From Methanomethylovorans sp. (lineage in GTDB: Archaea > Halobacteriota > Methanosarcinia > Methanosarcinales > Methanosarcinaceae), in the NCBI GenBank assembly GCA_020854785.1, contig JAHFZE010000101.1:1-8550 (forward strand): a stretch of DNA of 8,550 nucleotides, given 5' to 3'. Made by a program: the position numbers and the translations under genes. Numbering within the stretch: the first letter of the stretch is position 1; each line of letters begins with the position of its first letter. This document shows positions 1 to 6,659 of the stretch, piece by piece. Below the pieces are notes generated by a model, which did not search any database, was not told the origin of the DNA, and worked only from the letters and a program-made list of their open reading frames with translations.

Positions 1-150
1 CCTGCAAACGATCCAGCCTATGAAATAAAGGCTGAAGATGCTCAACTTATCTCCACGGCAAATATGGTATTGACAGATACTATCAAAGATCTTGTGGATG
101 TAAGTGGGCTTACTCCAAAAACAAAGCAAACAAAGCTTGTAGAGGTGTGA
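1..150 (+). CDS. C-terminal end of an unrecognised protein (partial)
   Basis: Frame 1 is open from the window edge to the TGA at 148-150, giving 49 residues that begin PANDPAYEIKAEDAQ and end KTKQTKLVEV. The start lies outside the window. The tail is soluble, mixed in charge and has no membrane segment or motif I recognise. I cannot name the family. The stop codon overlaps a GTG at 147, and the T-rich stretch just after it (about 155-177) could terminate transcription or simply lie between genes of one unit with trmO, which follows on the same strand. The reading frame is supported by its openness, its ordinary codon content and its clean stop just ahead of trmO; function is unknown. Confidence 0.6.
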   Translation, partial: PANDPAYEIKAEDAQLISTANMVLTDTIKDLVDVSGLTPKTKQTKLVEV

Positions 151-236
151 TCGCATTTTTGAAATATAGTTTTTTGGTATCAATAGTAACTTCAGGCAGT
201 GATGATCTGGAATTCAAGCATAATGAGCCTATTCAA

Positions 237-635
237 ATGTACCCTATAGGATACGTACATAATTCTTTTAGAGAAGCTGTTTTTGATGAGACGATATATC
301 CTTCGATATCACAGATCATCTTGAAAGAGGAACTGCAGGGTGGTCTTAAACACATAACAGATTTCTCTAAGATCTATGTGCTGTTCTATTTTGACCGCTC
401 GGAAGGCTACGATCTGATCCAAAAGAGACGTTATGATGGGAAGATATCAGGTGTCTTTGCTTCCAGGTCACCTAAAAGACCTAACAGTATAGGGCTTACG
501 CTGGTGGAATTGCTGGAAGTCAAAGGAAATATACTTACTGTCAGAGGTCTGGATGCTATTGATGGCACTCCAGTGCTTGATATAAAACCTTTCATGGAAA
601 TAGGTGTTGCAGGTGATGGTTTACGGTCTCCATAA
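237..635 (+). CDS. trmO: TrmO-family tRNA methyltransferase (tRNA-Thr m6t6A37 N6-methylation)
   Basis: TrmO (YaeB/UPF0066 family) uses S-adenosylmethionine to methylate t6A37 in tRNA-Thr species. Seen here: the N-terminal family motif PIGYVHNSFRE at the very start, the central signature GVFASRSPKRPNSIGLT, and the C-terminal DGTPVLDIKPF. From ATG 237 the protein has 132 residues, the size of the single-domain archaeal form. This start puts the first conserved strand three residues in, as in relatives, but has no clear ribosome site. The same frame is open back to GTG 147, and a GAGGTG at 142-147 could serve a TTG at 159, which would add about 26 residues of unconserved sequence. The C-terminus is short after DIKPF and may be affected by a possible one-base insertion at 620-622; without it the protein would run on to a TAA at 673-675. 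The next gene, a nitrilase, follows at once. Confidence 0.88.
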   Translation: MYPIGYVHNSFREAVFDETIYPSISQIILKEELQGGLKHITDFSKIYVLFYFDRSEGYDLIQKRRYDGKISGVFASRSPKRPNSIGLTLVELLEVKGNILTVRGLDAIDGTPVLDIKPFMEIGVAGDGLRSP

Positions 636-652
636 GTGCGGCATGTATACAA

Positions 653-1414
653 ATGGAAGTGGAACAATGTTCTAAAGCAGAGAATATAGCGAAAGCTCTG
701 TCCATGGCAGAAAAAGCGGTGTCATCAGGAGCTGATATCATTGTACTCCCTGAAGTCTTCTCTACAGGTTTTTGCTATGAAGGAATCAGTGATCTGGCAG
801 AGGAAGCCCCATTCCCCACCATAAGCAAACTTATTGATTTCTCAAAGAGCAAGGAATGTACTATGATCGGCTCTATAATTGAAGCCCAGTTCCAGGAAGG
901 CGTTCCTGTGTTCTATAACATGGGCTTCTGTGTGGAGCACGGCAAGCTTGCAGGTGTCTATCGCAAATGTCACCTTTTCATGCAGGAAAAAAAGTACTTC
1001 GCAGCCGGAAGTAGCATGCATCCAATATTCCTTAAAAGATACGATCTCAATATTGGGCTTGAGATCTGTTATGAATTACGTTTTCCTGAAGTAGCCAGAA
1101 AACTGGCTCTTGAAGGTGCAGACCTGCTAGTCACTGTCGCTCAATTCCCACATCCCAGAAAACATGTATGGAGGACTCTTGCCCTGGCGAGGTCCATTGA
1201 GAACCAGATACCACATATAGCCTGCAATCTGGTAGGTTCTTCTTCTGCCTCCTCCTTTTTTGGCGGGTCCATCATAATTAGTGCAGCGGGTGATGTGCTT
1301 GTAGAGGCAGGTGAGAATGAGTGTATCATCATGCAATCAATAGATACTGAAAATACTGCTAAGGTAAGATCAGAGATCTCTGTTTACTCAGACAGGCGTG
1401 CAGATCTTTACTGA
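653..1414 (+). CDS. Carbon-nitrogen hydrolase, nitrilase superfamily (5' end uncertain)
   Basis: Members hydrolyse non-peptide C-N bonds such as amides with a Glu-Lys-Cys catalytic triad. All three are present, numbered from ATG 653: Glu34 in VLPEVFSTGF, Lys105 in YRKCHLF, and Cys139 in GLEICYELRFPE. The region KHVWRTLALARSIENQIP is also typical of the family. The substrate cannot be told; an omega-amidase-like or general amidase role is possible. The called start is almost certainly too late: codons 626-652, in the same frame and just upstream, read VSISAACIQ, which is the family's first core beta strand, yet no usable start codon lies between them and the TGA at 614-616. Deleting one T from 620-622 would join ATG 616 to this frame, behind an AGGTG at 602-606. 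This is either a frameshift, a sequence error or unusual initiation. It is likely co-transcribed with trmO. Confidence 0.85.
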   Translation: MEVEQCSKAENIAKALSMAEKAVSSGADIIVLPEVFSTGFCYEGISDLAEEAPFPTISKLIDFSKSKECTMIGSIIEAQFQEGVPVFYNMGFCVEHGKLAGVYRKCHLFMQEKKYFAAGSSMHPIFLKRYDLNIGLEICYELRFPEVARKLALEGADLLVTVAQFPHPRKHVWRTLALARSIENQIPHIACNLVGSSSASSFFGGSIIISAAGDVLVEAGENECIIMQSIDTENTAKVRSEISVYSDRRADLY

Positions 1415-1417
1415 TAG

Positions 1418-1432
1418 TTCTTATTTCCTTTT
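1418..1432 (+). terminator. T-rich putative archaeal terminator after the nitrilase gene
   Basis: The run TTCTTATTTCCTTTT begins four bases after the nitrilase stop codon. Archaeal RNA polymerase commonly terminates at pyrimidine/T-rich tracts without a hairpin. The gene on the other side is convergent, so a stop signal is expected here. Confidence 0.4.
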
Positions 1433-1490
1433 GATCTGAAGTAGACAAAATATTTAAGCCGGAAAGTCATTCATCGGACAAAATGTTTTT

Positions 1491-2351
1491 CTATACCGTT
1501 GATCCGGAAGCGGGTATTGGTGATCTTGATAGGATCTTAAGAAGCTTTCCTTCGTCATGATTGAAATTATGCACGTTGTAGCTTCCCAACGGACATCTGC
1601 CAACTCTTCCAGGTCCATGGTAGTCCGAGCCCCCTGTCATGATCAAACCATATGTACGGCACAGCTCCAACATAGACTTGACCTGTTGCCAGTTGTTTTT
1701 CCCATAGAACACTTCAAAGCCATCAATGCCGCATTTTACAAAATGGTCCACAACATCGGCAAGCAAGGGGAGGCTGTTGTACTGGCCCAGGGTACGGATC
1801 AGATGTGCTCCGACTGCTTTGCCTCCTGCTTTATGAATAATATCAATGGCTTCTTCTATCTGGAACTTCTCCACATCTATGAAGTACTTGGATTTCTCAG
1901 TGAGCCACAGGTCATGGAACTCATAAGTGGACATGTCCCTGTTGATAACAGCAAGTGCAATATCATGTTTTGTGATAATACCTTTTGCCAATTCAAGGCG
2001 CGAGTAATCTACAAGCCAGCCATGTGAGGAAAGCAATTCCACCATTTCGTCGGCATACTTCCATGCACGCTTTTTTGTGATCTCAAGTTTCTTTTGGAGG
2101 TATGGGTCATCCTTATCAAAACCGTAGCCAAGTACATGTACTTCAATACCCAGGGGATCGAAGTTGGTTGTGAACTCTATGCCCGGAATGAAATGTAACC
2201 CCATTTTCCTACATTCGAGCTCAACAGATTCAAGCCCATCCACCGTGTCATGATCAGTGACACTAATGGCTTTTAATCCAATGTCCCTTGCTTTTGTAAC
2301 CAATTCAGAAGGATACAGGTCTCCATCTGAATAGATCGTATGCATGTGCAT
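1491..2351 (-). CDS. PHP-domain phosphoesterase, TrpH/YciV-like
   Basis: A PHP-family metal-dependent phosphoesterase of the TrpH/YciV type, relatives of which hydrolyse 3',5'-bisphosphonucleotides or short RNA 5' ends. The metal-ligand motifs are all visible in order, numbered from ATG 2351: H2-x-H4 in MHMHTIYSDG, D33-H34-D35 in SVTDHDT, E59 in PGIEFT, H72 in EVHVLGYG, H129 in TKHDIAL, H183 in GAHL, and D243/H245 in GSDYHG. The usual AHP at the sixth motif is AHL here. The full family length is present, with a short C-terminal tail. The start is probably upstream: the frame reads IQIISD before MHMH, which matches the family's first strand ending in D-x-H-x-H, and a GAGGT at 2380-2376 sits six bases before an ATT at 2369-2367. 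It lies about 40 bases behind a small gene on the same strand and is probably its operon partner. The substrate is unknown. Confidence 0.88.
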   Translation of the reverse strand: MHMHTIYSDGDLYPSELVTKARDIGLKAISVTDHDTVDGLESVELECRKMGLHFIPGIEFTTNFDPLGIEVHVLGYGFDKDDPYLQKKLEITKKRAWKYADEMVELLSSHGWLVDYSRLELAKGIITKHDIALAVINRDMSTYEFHDLWLTEKSKYFIDVEKFQIEEAIDIIHKAGGKAVGAHLIRTLGQYNSLPLLADVVDHFVKCGIDGFEVFYGKNNWQQVKSMLELCRTYGLIMTGGSDYHGPGRVGRCPLGSYNVHNFNHDEGKLLKILSRSPIPASGSTV

Positions 2352-2375
2352 ATCTGAAATGATTTGAATGATAAA

Positions 2376-2380
2376 ACCTC
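2376..2380 (-). promoter_or_regulatory. Ribosome binding site GAGGT that points to an ATT start for the PHP gene
   Basis: On the minus strand GAGGT is followed by six bases and then ATT (2369-2367) in frame with the PHP gene. From the annotated ATG at 2351 the site is 24 bases away, too far to act. The spacing therefore favours initiation at ATT, which adds six residues (M-Q-I-I-S-D) that complete the conserved first strand. Confidence 0.5.
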
Positions 2381-2408
2381 GCTATTCTTCCTTTGTTACA
2401 GTTGCTCA

Positions 2409-2600
2409 TCATGGACCTAATGTAAATAGGCTATGAGAACCTCTATAGACTATATTTGGTCTGTATCCTGAACTATTGTCAGCTTTGATGTGCAGACCAA
2501 TATCAAAATAATGGCCGCAGCAGTTCAAAAGAGAAATTATATTGCAATTCTTATAGGATCCCAACATAGGATCAGTTTTAATAAGACTGTTTTTACTCAC
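2409..2600 (-). CDS. 63-residue orphan protein with a strong ribosome site
   Basis: A GTG at 2600 opens a 63-residue frame ending at the TGA at 2411-2409. I do not recognise the protein. It has three cysteines (C19, C27, C28), an LNCCGHYFD segment and several histidines (H30, H37, H56), no convincing membrane helix and no signal peptide. What supports it is the upstream sequence: GGAGGAGAGG at 2616-2607 lies six bases before the GTG, the best ribosome site in the window, and a TATATATAG element sits about 30 bases further upstream. The PHP gene begins about 40 bases after its stop on the same strand and lacks an obvious promoter of its own, so the two probably form an operon. An ATG at 2627 would extend the frame by nine residues but would place the ribosome site inside the gene. 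It could also be a decayed remnant; function is unknown. Confidence 0.55.
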   Translation of the reverse strand: MSKNSLIKTDPMLGSYKNCNIISLLNCCGHYFDIGLHIKADNSSGYRPNIVYRGSHSLFTLGP

Positions 2601-2606
2601 GTTTTT

Positions 2607-2616
2607 CCTCTCCTCC
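2607..2616 (-). promoter_or_regulatory. Strong ribosome binding site for the 63-residue orphan
   Basis: On the minus strand GGAGGAGAGG, with good complementarity to the archaeal 16S rRNA 3' end (CACCUCC), lies six bases upstream of the GTG at 2600. It fixes the start of the small gene. Confidence 0.6.
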
Positions 2617-2651
2617 CATATATGCAATAATATAATAATATAATAAAATAA

Positions 2652-2660
2652 CTATATATA
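2652..2660 (-). promoter_or_regulatory. TATA-like element for the orphan/PHP unit
   Basis: The minus strand reads TATATATAG here, about 55 bases from the GTG at 2600. Initiation about 25 bases downstream would give a leader of roughly 30 bases that contains the strong ribosome site. The surrounding 2625-2660 is a low-complexity run of ATAAT units, so the exact element is uncertain. Confidence 0.4.
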
Positions 2661-2704
2661 CTTCTCCACAGGTTACATATACTTAAAGGAAACACGCTCA
2701 TAGA

Positions 2705-2756
2705 AGTATGAATTTGACATATAACATAACCAGAATACTTATAGTATGAACTTGAT
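2705..2756 (+). repeat. Direct repeat pair AGTATGAAyTTGA upstream of the TPR gene
   Basis: AGTATGAATTTGA at 2705-2717 recurs as AGTATGAACTTGA at 2744-2756, 12 of 13 bases identical, with starts 39 bases apart. Each copy is followed within a few bases by TATAA (CATATAA and TTTTATAAA). The second copy abuts the inferred TATA box of the TPR gene. They could be paired regulator sites or a duplicated promoter element. Confidence 0.5.
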
Positions 2757-2764
2757 TTTATAAA
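2756..2764 (+). promoter_or_regulatory. TATA box of the TPR gene (leaderless transcript)
   Basis: TTTTATAAA is centred about 27 bases before the ATG at 2787, the distance expected from an archaeal TATA box to the transcription start. No ribosome site precedes the ATG, so the mRNA is probably leaderless. Confidence 0.6.
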
Positions 2765-2786
2765 GATAAACGGTAAAAGAATAGAT

Positions 2787-5420
2787 ATGTCTAGCAGAGA
2801 AAGGGATATGGCTGTAAGGTACCTTAACAAAGGGGTATCTTTGAAGGAGAAAGGCCTTCATGTAGAAGCACTTGAGAATCTCAAAAAGGCAGAAGAATTT
2901 TCATGGGGAGCTTCGTCTCCTGCTCTTCTTGCTACTGTCATGCAGAACCTTGAGGAACTGCTTAATATCATGGGCGATGAGGAAGAAGCCTTTGAACAGT
3001 ATTTTCTTGCAGTTGGGAAGTTAGAAAGACTTGTTGAAGTCACTCCATCCTTCAAAGAGCAATTAGCTACTACCCTCAGCAAATTTGCTTCTATGCTTGT
3101 GGACAGGGGTAAAAAGGCAGAAGGGAAATCAAATTATGAGAAGGCCATTGTTCTTTACCGGGAACTTCGCAGGGAGCATCCAAGGAATGCGCAGATACGT
3201 TCCAATATGATCTCTACTTTGAACAATCTGGGTGGACTTCTGGCAGACATGGGTCAGGGCGCTGAAGCTCAATGGAAGTTCGAAAAAGCTCTGAAGATGC
3301 TCGATGATAAGCAGTGTCCTGCAGAGAATTATACTCATTGTTTTGAGAAAAAAGCTATGGTGCTGGAAAACCTGGTAAATCTCCTTATCGAAAGTGGAGA
3401 ACTTGAGCAGGCACGGGAAAAGCTGTCCAATGTTCTTTATATCTATTCCTCGCTTCTTGACCAGGGTCATATGACAGAGTATTACCAGGCAAGAGTTGCT
3501 TTAGTTCTTAGCAGGATGGCTCATTTGTTTGTATCCTTGGATAGAAAAGAAGATGCATTGCAAAGCTATGCTTCTCTCCTGCAAATGTATGGTGAGATTT
3601 CAAAGCTTACGCCGGAAAATGAAGAAATGATGGTGGAAAAAGCTTTTGTTCTAAGCTCCATGGCAGACTTGCTTGAAGAAATGCACAAGGAAAATGAAGC
3701 AATAACAAAATACGAAGAAGCACTGGACGTTCTAAAAGAGATGCAGTTCTTAAAGGAACCCTCTAAGTATTCTTCGATCATCGTACCTATACAGCTGAAA
3801 CTCGGAAAACTGCTCGTTTCTCAGGGTAGGATAATGGAAGGTCTTAAAAAGCTGGAAGAGGGCATAGAGGCCATATCTTTGTCCTCCGGGCAAAAAGACG
3901 TGCAGACCATTGATAAGGGCTATTCTTCTCTGATGCAAACATGCGAGCAGTTATTTGAAATGTCAGGCAATGGAAATCCCGAATTATATGAAAGGCTGCT
4001 TGAAATGCATAATAAGCTCAGTGAGCTGATGATCACATCTGAAGGCATCATTTGCAACGCAAGGATAATGGAAACCCTTGGTAGGGTGCAGCTGGATTAC
4101 GGGAACAAAGAGGATGCGATCAGGACACTTATAGACGCTATAGATCTACATAAGCAACTAAAAGATGCAGATGACCGTTCATCTGATATGGCTAAATTGT
4201 TCGATATCATAGAAATAAACATGTCTTGTATTACAGATGCTGAGGAGCTTGAAAGCATCTATAGTAAGATCACTGAAGGCCGCAAAGAAACAGGCCCTGA
4301 ACCAAAAGAGATCACACATAACGGGAGCATTATGGATACACAGGAAAGATTAGCTGATCTGGCACTCGATAAAGGAAGATATGAGCAGGCATTTGATCTG
4401 TATATGGAGATCCACTCTGCCGATAGTTCAAGGGAAAGAGCTCTTAAAAAAGCCATAGATGTACTGGAAAAACTCGAAGCTGATCTTCATCTTAACAAGC
4501 GGTCAGGCAGTATTCTGAGGGACATGGAATTCCTTGTCAAAGGATATGCTATGCTTGCGGACATCGAGCCTTTGAACTCTGAACACAGGCGCAACCTTGC
4601 AGCTGCAGAAAGAGAAATGGCTCAGACGTTGCTTGACACTGGCCATGTGGATGAGGCAAGGCAAAGGTTTGGGCAGGCTCTTGATAATTATCTTTTCTTA
4701 ATGAGTATGCCGGGAAATAAGCATCATCTCAAAGGCATGTATGCTGTCCTGAAGGAGCTTACAGCTCTGTTGCCGACTATCGGCGACAAGGAAAAGGAGT
4801 TGAGATGCCAGGAAAAGATATCTAAGAGTTATTCTCTCATGTGTGAACTTGATCAAGGGGATGCTGGTCTTGTGGAAGACCTTGCAACTTCCCTGGACCA
4901 TCAGGCATCCTTGTTGGCATGCCTAGACAGAAAAAAGGATGCTTATGAGGCTCTTGAAGAGGCCCTAGATAAATATGAACTGCTCTATCAGCTCGAGTCA
5001 TCTTCCAAGCATGCTGGCAAGGCTGCAGTGGCAATGAACAATATGGGTGCTATGCTTGCCAGGATGGGGAGGAAAGAGGAGGCGAAACAGATGCTTGAGG
5101 ATTCTTTGAGGATCTACAACTATCTGCTTGATCAGGAACCGGAAAACACAGAGCATATGGTGCACGCTGCCTTCACTCTTGATAATATGGGGACGCTCTT
5201 TGGGAACATGGACAGACTGGATGATGCAAAACACATGTACGAATCGGCTTTGCAGATGTATATGGATGTTGCCGGTGTAGATCCCGATGACATTTCATGC
5301 AATGAGTATGCCGCTCTCACAATGGAAAATCTTGGTGCTGTGCTGGAACGCATGGGTAGGAGCGACGATGCCAGGTGGATGTACGATAACGCGAAAAAAT
5401 TGAGGACGAATGAGGCTTGA
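2787..5420 (+). CDS. Large TPR-repeat protein, about 48-residue period
   Basis: An 877-residue protein made almost wholly of amphipathic helix pairs of the tetratricopeptide type, with no signal peptide, membrane segment or catalytic domain, so probably a cytoplasmic protein-binding scaffold. Helix-A cores of the form xxNLGxLLxxMG are seen near residues 146 (NNLGGLLADMG), 193, 241, 289, 336, 428, 519, 608, 703, 750 (MNNMGAMLARMG), 798 and 846 (MENLGAVLERMG), each followed by an EDAxxxYExAL helix-B core. Adjacent well-kept repeats are 47-48 residues apart, longer than the classic 34 or the kinesin-light-chain 42. Residues about 370-700 are more diverged, with a Gly/Pro-containing linker near 497-515. 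ATG 2787 is chosen for its TATA spacing; ATG 2808 is a possible second start. The gene stands alone, divergent from the orphan/PHP unit and convergent with mscS. Partner unknown. Confidence 0.9.
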   Translation: MSSRERDMAVRYLNKGVSLKEKGLHVEALENLKKAEEFSWGASSPALLATVMQNLEELLNIMGDEEEAFEQYFLAVGKLERLVEVTPSFKEQLATTLSKFASMLVDRGKKAEGKSNYEKAIVLYRELRREHPRNAQIRSNMISTLNNLGGLLADMGQGAEAQWKFEKALKMLDDKQCPAENYTHCFEKKAMVLENLVNLLIESGELEQAREKLSNVLYIYSSLLDQGHMTEYYQARVALVLSRMAHLFVSLDRKEDALQSYASLLQMYGEISKLTPENEEMMVEKAFVLSSMADLLEEMHKENEAITKYEEALDVLKEMQFLKEPSKYSSIIVPIQLKLGKLLVSQGRIMEGLKKLEEGIEAISLSSGQKDVQTIDKGYSSLMQTCEQLFEMSGNGNPELYERLLEMHNKLSELMITSEGIICNARIMETLGRVQLDYGNKEDAIRTLIDAIDLHKQLKDADDRSSDMAKLFDIIEINMSCITDAEELESIYSKITEGRKETGPEPKEITHNGSIMDTQERLADLALDKGRYEQAFDLYMEIHSADSSRERALKKAIDVLEKLEADLHLNKRSGSILRDMEFLVKGYAMLADIEPLNSEHRRNLAAAEREMAQTLLDTGHVDEARQRFGQALDNYLFLMSMPGNKHHLKGMYAVLKELTALLPTIGDKEKELRCQEKISKSYSLMCELDQGDAGLVEDLATSLDHQASLLACLDRKKDAYEALEEALDKYELLYQLESSSKHAGKAAVAMNNMGAMLARMGRKEEAKQMLEDSLRIYNYLLDQEPENTEHMVHAAFTLDNMGTLFGNMDRLDDAKHMYESALQMYMDVAGVDPDDISCNEYAALTMENLGAVLERMGRSDDARWMYDNAKKLRTNEA

Positions 5421-5421
5421 G

Positions 5422-5442
5422 TTTATTCCTTTCCTTCTTTTT
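5422..5442 (+). terminator. T-rich putative terminator after the TPR gene
   Basis: A pyrimidine-rich tract ending in CTTTTT follows the TGA at 5418-5420 directly and contains no hairpin, as is usual in archaea. It lies between convergent genes. Confidence 0.45.
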
Positions 5443-5488
5443 AAAATGATATAAAACTTATAGTATTCTTTAGTTTTTAAAATAATTT

Positions 5489-6469
5489 CTACTTTGAATC
5501 TATAACTTTGCTTCTTGAGATAGCAGCGCTCAAAGAACCATTCATTTCAATACTGCTTATAGTTCCAAGAGTTATGTCCTCCTCAGCATCAAAAGCCAGC
5601 ATAAGTTCCTGTATTATTGTATTCTTTAACTTCCTGCGCTGCCTGGGATTCACGATGTATCTTACATATATATCAATACGGTCGTTTTCAGGCTTGATAT
5701 ATGTCTGAGTTTCCACATCGTAAGTTGTCAGAAAATATTTTTGTTCCAGGTTTAGAAGTTCTACTTTCGCATTCATTACAGTAATGCTCACAATATCATT
5801 GACAGTTTCAAAGATGATTTTCTGTGCTTTTTTCCAGTTACTGCCAGGAATCAAAGAAATCCTTGCTTCATCCCATATGAAAGAGAAATGACGTGTATAA
5901 TTCTTCACAGTGCCATTAAGCAAAAAACTATTAGGTATATTCATTATCCTGCCGGTGTACTGGTCACCATCTACCCATTCTTGAATTTCCATAAGTGTGG
6001 TATGAAAATAAGTTATATCCAGCACATCTCCGAAGCTTTCTCCCATCTGGATACGATCCCCTGCGTTGAAAGGACGCGTGACCAGCAACATGATACCTCC
6101 GGCAAGGTTGCGAAAAACGTCCTGTAGGGCGATGACCACGCCAGCACTGAAAACACCGTATGCAATGATAAGAGTAGTAGTTTCTTTGAAAAAAATGATC
6201 AATAACATACCACCGGCTATTAAGGTGATGAATGCTGAGGAGATCTTCCTCATGTTGTATCTTTCCCTGGTGGTGCGAGCTTTCTTTTTGATAATGTCTT
6301 CTATGACAACACGGACTATATAGGAAGCAAGCAGGATAAGAACAAGATCCAAGAGCTGTGTCAAAACGGAACGATGATCCACGCCATAGACTGTAAAGTT
6401 TATGAGATACAATAGTACTCCTGCTAATGCTGAAAGAATAACTATGAAAAGATTACTTCTCCCACTCAC
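5489..6469 (-). CDS. MscS-family mechanosensitive ion channel
   Basis: Small-conductance mechanosensitive channels open under membrane tension to release solutes on osmotic downshock. The 326 residues show four hydrophobic segments at about 6-28, 36-59, 77-95 and 101-131. The last holds the pore-lining helix with its Gly/Ala face (AYGVFSAGVVIALQDVFRNLAGG), followed by the family hallmark RPFNAGDRI at 132-140 and the beta-domain motif IMNIPNSFLLNGTVKNY near 175-191. A cytoplasmic C-terminal domain of about 190 residues completes it. Only a short N-terminal membrane part precedes the pore helix, as in compact MscS proteins. The GTG at 6469 is chosen because no other start lies near it and a TATA box is 27 bases upstream, giving a leaderless message. 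The last residues (SAAISRSKVIDSK) are not conserved. The gene is convergent with the TPR gene and not obviously linked to its function. Confidence 0.92.
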   Translation of the reverse strand: MSGRSNLFIVILSALAGVLLYLINFTVYGVDHRSVLTQLLDLVLILLASYIVRVVIEDIIKKKARTTRERYNMRKISSAFITLIAGGMLLIIFFKETTTLIIAYGVFSAGVVIALQDVFRNLAGGIMLLVTRPFNAGDRIQMGESFGDVLDITYFHTTLMEIQEWVDGDQYTGRIMNIPNSFLLNGTVKNYTRHFSFIWDEARISLIPGSNWKKAQKIIFETVNDIVSITVMNAKVELLNLEQKYFLTTYDVETQTYIKPENDRIDIYVRYIVNPRQRRKLKNTIIQELMLAFDAEEDITLGTISSIEMNGSLSAAISRSKVIDSK

Positions 6470-6490
6470 AGAAATAAATAAGGGGAAATG

Positions 6491-6500
6491 CTATAAAAAG
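6491..6500 (-). promoter_or_regulatory. TATA box of the mscS-like gene
   Basis: The minus strand reads CTTTTTATAG, centred about 27 bases upstream of the GTG start at 6469. With no ribosome site between them, a leaderless transcript is the simplest reading. Confidence 0.5.
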
Positions 6501-6607
6501 GTTGCAGAATAAAGACATTGGTTAGAGTAAACTCTTTTCTTTTCTCTATCTATAGCTCGCTATGTTCCCTCATCTCTTTAACAACGCATTTCTACCATTA
6601 TCAACAG

Positions 6608-6635
6608 TAAAACAACAACATATAAATAAAAATTA
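6608..6635 (-). terminator. T-rich putative terminator after the FGE-like gene
   Basis: On the minus strand the segment past the FGE-like stop reads as TTAATTTTTATTTATATG and then GTTGTTGTTTTA, a T-rich tract with no stable hairpin, suited to archaeal termination before the mscS promoter. Confidence 0.35.
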
Positions 6636-6659
6636 AGTCTTATATAGTGAATTCTTATA

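Noticed and set aside
1557..2027. 156-codon + strand frame across the PHP gene
   Set aside because: It is antisense to a gene with all metal-ligand motifs in order, and its translation has no domain character.
2627..2660. ATAAT-type tandem repeat as an origin or mobile-element end
   Set aside because: It is a short low-complexity AT run at a divergent promoter region; no terminal inverted repeats, target duplication or origin boxes accompany it.
2858..5353. Several minus-strand open frames inside the TPR gene
   Set aside because: They lie antisense to a strongly coding, repetitive gene and their sequences resemble no protein family; they are by-products of the biased codon content.
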